From contig NZ_JBPZHB010000005.1 of the NCBI RefSeq assembly GCF_051857545.1, forward strand, positions 248,001 through 312,000: a DNA stretch of 64,000 nt, written 5' to 3'. Origin of the DNA: Larkinella sp051857545 (lineage in GTDB: Bacteria > Bacteroidota > Bacteroidia > Cytophagales > Spirosomataceae). This document shows positions 8,308 through 17,391 of this stretch, piece by piece. A program made the position numbers and the translations under genes. The notes under the pieces were generated by a model. The model was not told where the DNA came from and searched no databases. It saw nothing but the letters and a program-made list of their open reading frames with translations. Within the stretch, counting starts at the first letter, position 1. Every line of letters starts with the position of its first letter.

Positions 8308-8424
8308 GCTTTAAGTCCTTTTTTATACATACAGTCGCGCCAGAAGGTAATTCCGTAAAACTTGTCGAAACAGTTAGCATTGCATAGGATGCCCCGGCGG
8401 TTCACTCTGATCACTTTCTCAATT

Positions 8425-8512
8425 CACCTCATTTACTATCTAACTCATTATCAAACTCGTACATATAAGGAAATAGGCTATTCCCGTACATAGGGAGAGA
8501 GTCCCCTCGTCT
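8425..8512 (-). pseudogene. Shard of a TV-Pol-type polymerase gene
   Basis: On the minus strand this stretch reads DSLPMYG and then YMYEFDNELDSK before a stop. CGTACATAGGGAGAGAG (from 8485) plus the next six bases matches 44849-44871 inside the 414-residue polymerase gene with one mismatch in 23. A second, weaker match starts at the repeated TATGTACGAGT. The polymerase residues concerned are about 222-240. The rest of the gene is missing. Confidence 0.5.
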
Positions 8513-8878
8513 ATGATTGGCCAGGAAGCCTTTGTGCTCAACGAGTCTTTTGGAATCCTGAAGACTATTTACGACAAACAGGTGCCCATCGAGACCTCGT
8601 TTACACTCAACTGGGTCGATGTCAACGACCTAGCGGCTGGCTGCTATGCAGCGATCCGGCGTGGCATCAATGGACACCGCTATATTTTGGCCAATGAGCG
8701 GAGCATGACGCTACGGGACACCATAGCCCTGACCAGCCAGCATTTCCCCGATTTGGGCCTGAAGCTGCCCTCTAAAGTTCCCCGCGCGTTTTTATACGCC
8801 GTGGCTTGGTCGATGGAGCAAGCCAGCCGATTCACGGGTAAGGCTCCTCAAAACCCGGCAAAACTGGCTATCACATGA
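8513..8878 (+). pseudogene. Truncated NAD-dependent epimerase/dehydratase (SDR), C-terminal piece
   Basis: The 121 codons correspond to the later part of an atypical short-chain dehydrogenase: WVDVNDLAAGCYAAIRRG and HRYILANERSMTLRDTI are typical of the region that follows the catalytic YxxxK. The Rossmann GxxGxxG and catalytic residues are absent, and the last 50 or so residues expected after FTGKAP are replaced by an unrelated tail. It abuts the polymerase shard, so the 5' part was probably lost when that element inserted or decayed. Not expected to be active. Confidence 0.65.
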
Positions 8879-8932
8879 GTAGCCAGCCGAAATCAGCCAA
8901 CTCATTTTTTGATCATCATACACTTACTACTG

Positions 8933-9595
8933 ATGCGAACTGCATTTTTGTTGTCTGTCTGGGCATTGCTCCATAGTTCGGGCTGGGCACAGCCCCTCTC
9001 CCAATCGGCAGACTATACCTCGTTTCGCCCGACCACCGTCCGCCGGTCGGCTGAACGTACCCACATTTCCGTTGAAAGCGACCCGGCGTTCTGGGTCGGT
9101 ACGGTCGGCAACGGCCCCGCGTCTGATGCCAACCTGAATTTTCGGCTGGCCTCCGCACCCCGCTGGCGCTTTGGCCTGCTACGCTACACGGGTACGTGGA
9201 CGGGTAGCTATGCCCGGACGCTTTTGTTAACGCCTGACTTTCCGAAAGCAAACTGGCAGGTACTGTAGCGAGGGTTAGGCGTAGAAACCCAATACCAGTT
9301 TCGGTTCGGCAGGGCACGGGGCGGTCTACAGCCCTGCGTGCGGTTACAATGGAACCAGTTCAACTACCAGCAGCAGGGCACTACGTTGGGCACTGCCAAC
9401 CACCTGGTTATAACTCCTCAGGTCGGCTTTCAATGGTTTCCGTTTCGCAAACTGGGCCTCTATGTCCTTCCGTGGACGGGCCTGCAAGTGCCGGTAGCTG
9501 GCACGGATAAATTACTGGTCAACGGCAGGGAACGATCTACGCGCCAAAACATATTCTTGGCAACCGCTCACGTCGGCTGGGAATTTAGCTTTTGA
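8933..9595 (+). pseudogene. Secreted outer-membrane protein gene interrupted by a stop codon
   Basis: ATG 8933 begins with a clear signal peptide (MRTAFLLSVWALLHSS...WAQ). The frame is stopped by TAG at 9266-9268 (codon 112) and then continues open in the same frame to a natural stop at 9595. The downstream part (GLGVETQYQF, VGFQWFPFRKLGLYVLPWTG, VGWEFSF) shows alternating beta strands and ends in Phe, as outer-membrane barrels do. A single-base change from CAG or TGG explains the stop. The intact product would be about 220 residues. Confidence 0.7.
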
Positions 9596-9666
9596 CCCTG
9601 AATTCGGACCTTAAGCTTCCAATGAGAGGAAAGAAGTGAGCAAACCCAACGTGTCTGCCTGCAAAA

Positions 9667-12600
9667 TCAAGCTTTATCGTTCGTCGGCAGGTGCTCCGTC
9701 GGCGCGTGGCCAAACTGCTTTTTGAAGGCCCGGCTGAAGTAGCTCCGGTCGTTGAAGCCAACCCGGTAACCCGCTTCCGAAACCGTCACCTGACCTGTTT
9801 CCAATAACTGGGCCGCCCGCTGTAACCGGATGTAGCGGATGAAGTCCCGCCCCGCCAGGTTGGTCAGGCTTTTGAGTTTGCGGTAGAGCTGCATCTGGCT
9901 CATATTCAGCGACTCCTGCAACTGCTCGATATCAAAGTTGGCATCATCGATATGCTCTTCGATGCAGGCCGTGGCCCGCTTTAGAAATGCCTCGTCCACA
10001 TTTGACAACTTGACATCGCTGGGACGCAGCCATACCTCCTGACCAAAAGCCTGCCGCAGCCGCAGCCGATTGGCCAGGAGGCTTTGCAGACGGCCCCGCA
10101 ACAGGGTGGCACTGAAGGGCTTGGTGACGTAGTCGTCGGCACCCACATCCAAACCGGCCAACTGACTGGCCATACTTGCTTTCGAGGTCAATAAAATGAT
10201 CGGAATATGGCTCGTCTTTTCGTCGGTTTTCAGCAGGCGGCATAGCTCGGGGCCTTCCAGCTCCGGCATGATCCAGTCGGTAATGATAGCGTCGGGAATG
10301 TGCTTTCGGGCTAATTGCAGCGCCTGCTCACCGTTGGTAGCCGACAAAACCCGAAAACTGGCTCTAAAGAGATCGGTCAGGTAGGCGTTCAGGTCCGAAT
10401 CATCTTCGGCAATCAGCAGCACCTGCGTCTGGTCAACAGCCTGCCCTGCTGGCAAATCGGGCGTTACCTGATCCGCCAGCAGGACAGGCGCATTGATCTC
10501 TTCATCAACCAGCCAGCCAGCCTCAAAAGCGTCGGCCCGGACAGGTATGCATACCGTGAACGAACTGCCTGAACCGGGCGTGCTTGCTACGTCAATACTA
10601 CCTCCAAGCATCTCAACCAGTTCCCGCGTTAACGAAAGACCAATACCCGTACCCGACGATTTGTTGGTTTGCCCCTGATAAAAGCGCTCAAAAATACGCG
10701 ACTGCTCTTCAGTCGACATGCCGATACCGGTATCGGTGACCGTCAGGAGTAGCTGATCATCCTGCAAGTGGCCCGTCAAGGCTATTTGCCCCCCGTCTGG
10801 GGTATGCTTCACCGAATTCGACAGCAGATTCGTAACAATCTTCTCCGTGAAATCCAGATCGGACCAAACGCTGCGTAGCGCCGGGTCCAGTTGAGTTCTA
10901 AGTGATATGCCCTTGGCCTGAGTCATTTCATCGAAGGAGCGCACAATGAATTCAATGTGCTGCAAGAGGTTGTTAAGCCTGATTTGCGGTTTCAAGGCAC
11001 CATTCTCAAGCTTCGAGAGATCCAGCAACTGATTGATTAACCGAAGCAGCCGGTTGGCGTTGCGGTGCATCACCCGGAACTGGTGTTGTAAGCGGTCCGC
11101 TGGCGGCAATTCCTCGGCCAGTAGCTTCTCCAACGGGGTTAGAATCAGGGTTAGGGGCGTTTTAAACTCGTGGGATACGTTCGTGAAAAAACTGGTCTTA
11201 GCCTCGTCGAGCTGCCGGATGGCTTGGGTGCGCATCTCCTGAATCTTCACGTCAGCCCTGAGCTTTTCCTGCACCCGGATAATATGCCGGATCAGCACTA
11301 CGATTCCTGCTAACAGGGCGATGTACAGGAATATAGCCCATTTGGTCTTGAACCAGGGCGGCTGCACAGTGATAAGCAGGTGCTGTTCGGGCCCCCAGGG
11401 CTGGTCAGTCTGGGCGGCCTTGAGCCGAAACCGATAACTACCGGGCGATAAGTTGGTATAGGTCGTGTTTTTCTCGGTATCGGTGTAGCGCCAGTTCGGG
11501 TCAAATTCATCCAGTTTGTAGGCATAGCGGACGTGGCGGTTCTGGCCCCAGCACAAAGCGCCAAATCCCAGCGTAAAGACGGTTTGCCGGGGAGTCAGAG
11601 TGAGTTCGGTTGTCTGGGCGAGTTCTGCTGCAAGGGGGGAATCGGCTCCACCGACCTCTACCGGTTTGTTGAACAGGGCTAAGTCGGCCAAATAAGCCCG
11701 GGGGGGCGGCAGCGGTTTGGAAAACTGGTCGGGATGCACCAACACCAATCCCTGCGTGCTGGCAAAAGCAAGGTCGCCATTGGGTAGCCGAACACTGCCG
11801 GGATTGACAAATTCACGGGTCGGTAAGCCATCGGTCTCGCCATAAACAGCCATCCGGCCGCTCGAACGGTTCAGGCGCGTGAGACCTTCGGTCGTACTGA
11901 TCCAAAGGTTGCCGTGGCTATCCTCTTCCATGGCCGCAATCATATCACCCGATAAGCCGTTTTGCTTGGTGTATGTAGTAAACGTTTCGCTTCCGGGCCG
12001 CCTGCGATTAACGCCGGCGCCATTCGTACCCACCCACAGGTCACCCGCCGAATCTTCGAACAGGCAGGTAATGTGATTTTCGCTGAGACCACTGGTTTGG
12101 GCCGTAATCTGCCGAATATGCCCGCTTCGCCGGTCCCAGACAATCAGCCCTTGGTCGTAGGTGCCGAACCAGAGCCGATCCTGATCGTCCTCCCACAAAC
12201 AGGTGAACGTGATAAAGGGTGGTACGTGCAGAATGCGATGAATGGGACCCAATGTATCGATCCGGTTTTGCCCGGGAGTAAAGGCAAATAGGTGCTGGTC
12301 GCTCCGAATCATCCAGACTCCTCCCGCTCGCTTGTGCGCAAACGCGGCCACGTGCCGATCGGGAGGGCCGGGTAGCGTCAGGCGTTTAAGACCCTTCTGA
12401 GCATCGTACAGACCGACTCCACCTTTCCAGAGGCTAACATATAGATGTCCGCTCCGGTCGGTAAACATTCGGTAGACGTCATGGGTGCCAAACGCAGCTG
12501 GAATGGGTACGGCTTCAACCGGTCGACTGTCATTCGGTATACGCAGTAGCCCGCGCACGGACCCCACCCACAGGTTTCCGGCGGTATCGGTGGTTACAGC

Positions 12601-13740
12601 CGAGACTTTGGGGGTTAACAGTCGGCGGGGTCCAATGGGGCGCTGACTAATGACTTCGAGCCGGGGCGGGTCGGCATACCATACATTCAGGCCACCTTCC
12701 CAGGTACCCACCCATACGTTACCCCGCCGGTCGGTCAGCAACGACTGAACCGCATGGGTCGATAAGCTAGACTCATCGTTCGGGTCTGCCCGCAGGATTT
12801 GCACTGGAGACGGCTGGTCTGGAGAAAAGCGTCGGATACCGTCGTCGGTGCCAATCCAGATCGCATGGTTTTTGTCTTCGGTGATGGCGGTAATCATGTT
12901 GTCACTTCGTTCCGAATTGACCTCCCCATAGAGCCTGGCTATTTGGCCGCTACGCTCATCCAACGTATAAAGCCCCTGGTTACGGGAGGCCAGCAGTAGT
13001 TGCCCCGACTGCGTGCGAAAAATCGCCGTTATCCGCTTCGGCATACCCGACTGTTGGGCCGCAACAGGCAAGCGATAGGTGTTAGCCAACTGACCGGCGG
13101 GGCTGAACCGAACCAGGAGTCCATCATCCATACCAAACCACAGACTACCATCCCGGTCGGTTAGGGCGCAGGTTACCACATTGGCCGCTCCTGCTGATTT
13201 GGGCAACAGAAACCGGCTTGCCTGATTGGTTTTCGTATCGACAACCAGCCAGCCGCTGCCCAGGGTTCCGGCCCAGACACGTCCTTGCCGGTCGGTCGCC
13301 AGGCAGGAGATACTCCACTGACTGACGTCAATCCCGGCGGTGGTTCGTTCAATATGCGTGAACGTGCGCCCGTCGGGGTTGAGCCGCTGTAGACCCCGCG
13401 AATACGTACCCACCCAGAGGTGGCTGGCCAAATCCTCCCCCAAAGCCACCACATCGCCCCCCCGAAGACTATTCGGTTCGCCGTGACGATGGCGGAAGGT
13501 ACGAAACGATTGGCCGTCGTAGCGGTTAAGCCCGTCGCGGGTAGCGATCCAGAGAAAACCCTGTCGATCCTGATAGATGGACCGAACCGTACTGTGGGTT
13601 AGCCCCTGAGGGGGACCAAGGCGCTCGAAATGAACCAGTCGATCCTGAGCCTTGACCCGGATGCTCCAACCCATTACCCCTAAGATCAGACTGACGAAAA
13701 GTAAACGGTATTGCCGAAGGGTGAGCGACAAGGCAACCAT
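9667..13740 (-). CDS. Hybrid two-component regulator (propeller sensor, kinase, receiver, AraC)
   Basis: 1357 residues with the full order of a Bacteroidota hybrid two-component system. There is a signal anchor (1-31), then two-component propeller repeats (about 35-690; repeated SxxYQDRQGFLWIAT-type motifs), a Y_Y_Y domain (about 720-790) and a membrane helix (about 800-820). Next come HisKA with H857 in FFTNVSHEFKTP, HATPase_c (N box near 975, GTGIGLSL near 1030), a receiver with phosphoacceptor D1155 (ITDWIMPELEG) and an AraC-type HTH (about 1260-1350). It senses a glycan fragment in the periplasm and activates nearby genes. It is divergent from SusC at 14232 across 491 bp that contain a perfect dyad, so that PUL is the expected target. 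Confidence 0.95.
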   Translation of the reverse strand: MVALSLTLRQYRLLFVSLILGVMGWSIRVKAQDRLVHFERLGPPQGLTHSTVRSIYQDRQGFLWIATRDGLNRYDGQSFRTFRHRHGEPNSLRGGDVVALGEDLASHLWVGTYSRGLQRLNPDGRTFTHIERTTAGIDVSQWSISCLATDRQGRVWAGTLGSGWLVVDTKTNQASRFLLPKSAGAANVVTCALTDRDGSLWFGMDDGLLVRFSPAGQLANTYRLPVAAQQSGMPKRITAIFRTQSGQLLLASRNQGLYTLDERSGQIARLYGEVNSERSDNMITAITEDKNHAIWIGTDDGIRRFSPDQPSPVQILRADPNDESSLSTHAVQSLLTDRRGNVWVGTWEGGLNVWYADPPRLEVISQRPIGPRRLLTPKVSAVTTDTAGNLWVGSVRGLLRIPNDSRPVEAVPIPAAFGTHDVYRMFTDRSGHLYVSLWKGGVGLYDAQKGLKRLTLPGPPDRHVAAFAHKRAGGVWMIRSDQHLFAFTPGQNRIDTLGPIHRILHVPPFITFTCLWEDDQDRLWFGTYDQGLIVWDRRSGHIRQITAQTSGLSENHITCLFEDSAGDLWVGTNGAGVNRRRPGSETFTTYTKQNGLSGDMIAAMEEDSHGNLWISTTEGLTRLNRSSGRMAVYGETDGLPTREFVNPGSVRLPNGDLAFASTQGLVLVHPDQFSKPLPPPRAYLADLALFNKPVEVGGADSPLAAELAQTTELTLTPRQTVFTLGFGALCWGQNRHVRYAYKLDEFDPNWRYTDTEKNTTYTNLSPGSYRFRLKAAQTDQPWGPEQHLLITVQPPWFKTKWAIFLYIALLAGIVVLIRHIIRVQEKLRADVKIQEMRTQAIRQLDEAKTSFFTNVSHEFKTPLTLILTPLEKLLAEELPPADRLQHQFRVMHRNANRLLRLINQLLDLSKLENGALKPQIRLNNLLQHIEFIVRSFDEMTQAKGISLRTQLDPALRSVWSDLDFTEKIVTNLLSNSVKHTPDGGQIALTGHLQDDQLLLTVTDTGIGMSTEEQSRIFERFYQGQTNKSSGTGIGLSLTRELVEMLGGSIDVASTPGSGSSFTVCIPVRADAFEAGWLVDEEINAPVLLADQVTPDLPAGQAVDQTQVLLIAEDDSDLNAYLTDLFRASFRVLSATNGEQALQLARKHIPDAIITDWIMPELEGPELCRLLKTDEKTSHIPIILLTSKASMASQLAGLDVGADDYVTKPFSATLLRGRLQSLLANRLRLRQAFGQEVWLRPSDVKLSNVDEAFLKRATACIEEHIDDANFDIEQLQESLNMSQMQLYRKLKSLTNLAGRDFIRYIRLQRAAQLLETGQVTVSEAGYRVGFNDRSYFSRAFKKQFGHAPTEHLPTNDKA

Positions 13741-13949
13741 AATGAGCTGAATTAACTATTAATTGCTTGATACCTATCCTTTATAAAAGACAAACATTTC
13801 CATTTCTACCGGTAAACCATTCTTATTCAAAAAACCAGCGTGAACCGGGCCTATCGCCCGGATACGAATCTAAACAGTGTGTTGGTCACTTGTATTGAAG
13901 GTTTAACGATTATCCTGCATTTCTTCCTAAAAAAATAGTAAGAAAAGGT

Positions 13950-14231
13950 GCCCGAAAGGCCCGAGTTGCAAACTGGAGACAACAGTTTGCAAACCCGGTG
14001 AACGCCCAAATGCTGCACTTCTCCGACTTTTGTTGACCAATTCCGACATAAAATATAAAGCTTTTCAGTTACTAGTGGTTTATGCTTCCTTTCCGTCGAG
14101 CCTTGGTTCGCTTCCGTTCATCGAATCGGTTCTCCAATCTTGTCTGGATCGAATACCTGCTCGCGGGTCTTCTGCTGGTTGTGGTTGTTTTTCTCATGTT
14201 TCTATTTTTTAATCCTTAATCAATTTTTAGT
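13950..14231 (+). promoter_or_regulatory. SusC upstream region with dyad and conserved leader
   Basis: A perfect dyad, TTGCAAACTG (13966-13975) and CAGTTTGCAA (13983-13992), spaced by 7 nt, lies between the regulator gene and SusC. Downstream blocks TCCGACTTTTGTTGA (14022-14036) and ATAAAATATAA (14048-14058), and an alignable stretch to about 14185, recur inverted at about 43530-43325. The region probably holds the regulator-binding site, core promoter and a long 5' leader. A 60-codon frame at 14030-14212 has no support as a gene. The rest of the 13741-14231 gap has nothing else recognisable. Confidence 0.6.
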
Positions 14232-17200
14232 ATGACTAAACGAATACCTCCGTTCTACAGGCATTTTTCGAACAGGCTCATGATTGGCCTCCTGATGGTG
14301 CTGGGACTGACCAACGCGGCTTTGGCCCAAACCGTATCCGGCCGGATTACTTCGGCTGATAAAAACGAGCCCCTGCCGGGTGTGAGCATCGTGTTAAAAG
14401 GCACCACTTTGGGCACGACCACCGACAATGACGGCCGCTACCGGCTTAACGTATCGGGCAACAACCCGACCCTGGTTGTGAGCTTTATCGGCTACACCCG
14501 CCAGGAAATTGTGGTGGGCAGTCGTTCAGTAATCGATGTGTCCATACAGCAAGACGACAAGTCGCTGGACGAAGTGGTGGTGGTGGGCTATGGCACCCAG
14601 AGGAAGGTCAATCTGACCGGGGCCGTTTCGACCGTTGATGCTAAATCCCTTCAGAACCGGCCCTCTACCAGCCTGGCCAATGCCTTGCAGGGCGTAACGC
14701 CGGGTCTGAACATCACGCGCCAGAGCGGACAACCGGGTAATGAAACGGTGAATCTCCAGATTCGGGGGGTGACTTCCGCCAACGGGAATGTAAATCCGCT
14801 CGTGATTCTGGACGGAGTTAGCGTGCCTATTTCAACCATGACCACCATGAACCCCAACGATGTCGAAAGCATCAGTGTGCTGAAAGATGCTGCTGCCGCT
14901 GCGATCTACGGCGCTCAGGCGGCCGGTGGGGTTATCCTGATTACCACCAAAAAGGGCAAATCGGGCAAAGTGACCTTCGACTACCTGGCGCAGTATGGTG
15001 TTGATTGGGCCATCAACCTTCCCGATCGGATGAGCCTGCTCGATGAAGCTCTCTATTCCAATCTGGCGCGCCAGAATTCAGGAAGTGCGCCGGAATACAC
15101 CAACGATGACCTGCAACGCATCCGCGACAATGTTCCTTACGTGGTGAACCCCGCCGACACAGGTTCTTATCTGTACTACAACCAGCAGCCGCTGGCCGAT
15201 CAGATTCTGCGCAAGTATACCTCCATGCGGACACATAACCTGACGGCACGTGGTGGCACAGACAAAATTAACTTCCTAATCTCGGGAGGTTATTATGAAA
15301 AGCAGGGCGTTTTTAAAGTAGGTCCTGACAATATGAAACGCTACAACCTGCGGGTCAACCTGGGCGCTCAGCTAACGAAACACATCTCCCTCGACACCCG
15401 GCTTTCGTATACCCTGGAGCAAACCCGACGGGCTTCGGCCGATGCCAACGGGAGTTATGGTTTGTTGAACTATGCGTTACGCTGGCGCAACCGAAATCCT
15501 TTTTTAACGCCGGAGGGACGCTACAACGGAATCGGATCGGGATCGCTGGCCCTGCCTTTGCAAGAAGCGGGTGGGTACAATAACTACAACCGCAATTTCT
15601 TTGACGGGGTCGTTACCTTGCAGGCCGCCAATTTTGTAAAAGGCTTAAACCTGCGGGCCATAGCCGGAACGCAGTATCGACCTGCTTACCGCGAAATATT
15701 TAACCGAACCATACCCTTGTGGGCTAAATCACGCATCACCTCTTACGTTAATCCGGTCAACTCCTACCAGGTGAGCAATGAACTGACGAAAAACACCAAC
15801 ATTCAGTTACTGGCTAACTATGACTTTAAAGTCGGGGGAAATCACAACTTTGGTTTCTTTGCGGGCTATCAGTGGGAAGAATTTCGCTACCAATCCGCCT
15901 ACGCCAGTGCCTCCAACCTGGTCAGCAACGACCTGCCGACCCTGAATCTGGGTGATGATAAGACGAAGGTGGCCACACAGGACGTGCAAACCAATGCGTT
16001 TCAGTCGGTTTTTGGCCGCTTTAATTATAATTATGCCGACAAGTACCTGATTGAGGCTACCCTGCGGCAGGACGAAAGCTCCCGTCTGGCACCCGGCTTA
16101 CGCCGTAAGGTTTTCCCGTCGGCATCAGCAGGCTGGAACATGCACCGCGAAAGCTGGTTTGGCAACGCCCTGTCCTTCGTTTCCGAGTTTAAGCTACGGG
16201 GTTCCTGGGGCCGTCTGGGGGGCGCCCTCGGTACGAACATCGGTAACTATGACTTCCTGAATCAGCTCAGTCGGAATTCGAACCTGGTCCTGGGCAACTC
16301 GCGCACGACGTACGTCTTTCAGGGGTCGCTTCCTTCGTCGAGCCTGTCGTGGGAAACCATCGAAACGACCAATGGCGGGATTGATCTGGGCTTCTTTGAG
16401 AACCGGTTGCAGTTCACCGGCGACTACTACGTCAAGTATAACCGTAATATGCTCACTCCGCAGCAGTTGCCCGGCACCATTGGCATCAGTACGCCCCGCA
16501 AAAATAATGGCGAGCTCAAATCGTGGGGCTGGGAAACCGAAGTTCGCTTTCGCGACCGCATTGGTAAAGACTTCAACTACTCAGTGGCGGTTAACTTTTC
16601 CGATAACCAGAACCGGTTGCAGAGCTATTCGGGTCGCACCGTCGTATCGGCCGGCACCAATAACCTGATTGAGGGTTACCCGATCAACACGATCTGGGGG
16701 TATCAGACGGCCGGTTATTTCCAGACCGCCGATGAAGTAAAATCCTCGGCTTTCCAGGACAACCGGGCGGGTGCGGGTGATGTCAAGTACGTGGATCAGA
16801 ACGGCGATGGTCGTCTGACCTGGGGAAAAGGCACGGCAGCCGACCATGGTGACCTAATCCTGGTAGGCAGTACCCAGCCGCGCTACCTCTTTGGGGTAAC
16901 GTTGAGCGCCCAGTGGAAAGGTTTTGACCTGACCGTCTTTGTGCAAGGCGTAGGCAAACGCAACTATTTACCAACGCAGGAATCCGTTGCGCCACTGATG
17001 GTTACCTGGAAACAGCCGCTGGCTATTCACAGCGATTACTGGACGCCCGAAAACCCCAATGCGCTTTTCCCCCGACCGTTCGTGGCGGCAACACACAACT
17101 ATGTGTCCTCCGACAAATGGGTGATGAATGCCAGTTACATGCGGTTAAAAAACCTGCAATTTGGCTATACGCTTCCCACCACCCTGACGCAGAAAATTGG

Positions 17201-17360
17201 TGTCAGCCAGGCTCGCTTCTTCTTTTCGGGGCAGGATCTGCTTACCATCTCCGGTTTAGGCAAGTTCCAGGGTTATTATGATCCGGAAATGCGTGATGGG
17301 GTTGAGAACGACTACCCTTTCTTTTCGACCGCTTCGGTTGGCTTAAATCTTTCTTTCTAA
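14232..17360 (+). CDS. SusC/RagA-family TonB-dependent outer-membrane transporter
   Basis: 1042 residues. Signal peptide ends near residue 33 (AALAQ). A carboxypeptidase-regulatory-like domain follows (VSGRITSADKNEPLPGVSIVLKGT, about 35-105), then the SusC signature DEVVVVGYGTQRKVNLTGAV and a plug (about 120-235, ending VILITTKKGKSG), then the 22-strand barrel ending in a C-terminal Phe (SVGLNLSF). It imports glycan oligomers across the outer membrane together with the SusD lipoprotein encoded 31 nt downstream. Expression is probably controlled by the divergent hybrid regulator. Confidence 0.95.
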   Translation: MTKRIPPFYRHFSNRLMIGLLMVLGLTNAALAQTVSGRITSADKNEPLPGVSIVLKGTTLGTTTDNDGRYRLNVSGNNPTLVVSFIGYTRQEIVVGSRSVIDVSIQQDDKSLDEVVVVGYGTQRKVNLTGAVSTVDAKSLQNRPSTSLANALQGVTPGLNITRQSGQPGNETVNLQIRGVTSANGNVNPLVILDGVSVPISTMTTMNPNDVESISVLKDAAAAAIYGAQAAGGVILITTKKGKSGKVTFDYLAQYGVDWAINLPDRMSLLDEALYSNLARQNSGSAPEYTNDDLQRIRDNVPYVVNPADTGSYLYYNQQPLADQILRKYTSMRTHNLTARGGTDKINFLISGGYYEKQGVFKVGPDNMKRYNLRVNLGAQLTKHISLDTRLSYTLEQTRRASADANGSYGLLNYALRWRNRNPFLTPEGRYNGIGSGSLALPLQEAGGYNNYNRNFFDGVVTLQAANFVKGLNLRAIAGTQYRPAYREIFNRTIPLWAKSRITSYVNPVNSYQVSNELTKNTNIQLLANYDFKVGGNHNFGFFAGYQWEEFRYQSAYASASNLVSNDLPTLNLGDDKTKVATQDVQTNAFQSVFGRFNYNYADKYLIEATLRQDESSRLAPGLRRKVFPSASAGWNMHRESWFGNALSFVSEFKLRGSWGRLGGALGTNIGNYDFLNQLSRNSNLVLGNSRTTYVFQGSLPSSSLSWETIETTNGGIDLGFFENRLQFTGDYYVKYNRNMLTPQQLPGTIGISTPRKNNGELKSWGWETEVRFRDRIGKDFNYSVAVNFSDNQNRLQSYSGRTVVSAGTNNLIEGYPINTIWGYQTAGYFQTADEVKSSAFQDNRAGAGDVKYVDQNGDGRLTWGKGTAADHGDLILVGSTQPRYLFGVTLSAQWKGFDLTVFVQGVGKRNYLPTQESVAPLMVTWKQPLAIHSDYWTPENPNALFPRPFVAATHNYVSSDKWVMNASYMRLKNLQFGYTLPTTLTQKIGVSQARFFFSGQDLLTISGLGKFQGYYDPEMRDGVENDYPFFSTASVGLNLSF

Positions 17361-17391
17361 CCGCCGTTTGTGCTCAAAACAGGTTCATTTC

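Noticed and set aside
14030..14212. 60-codon plus-strand frame in the SusC leader
   Set aside because: The region aligns with the 43.4 kb leader copy with length differences that break the frame, so it is conserved as non-coding sequence rather than protein.
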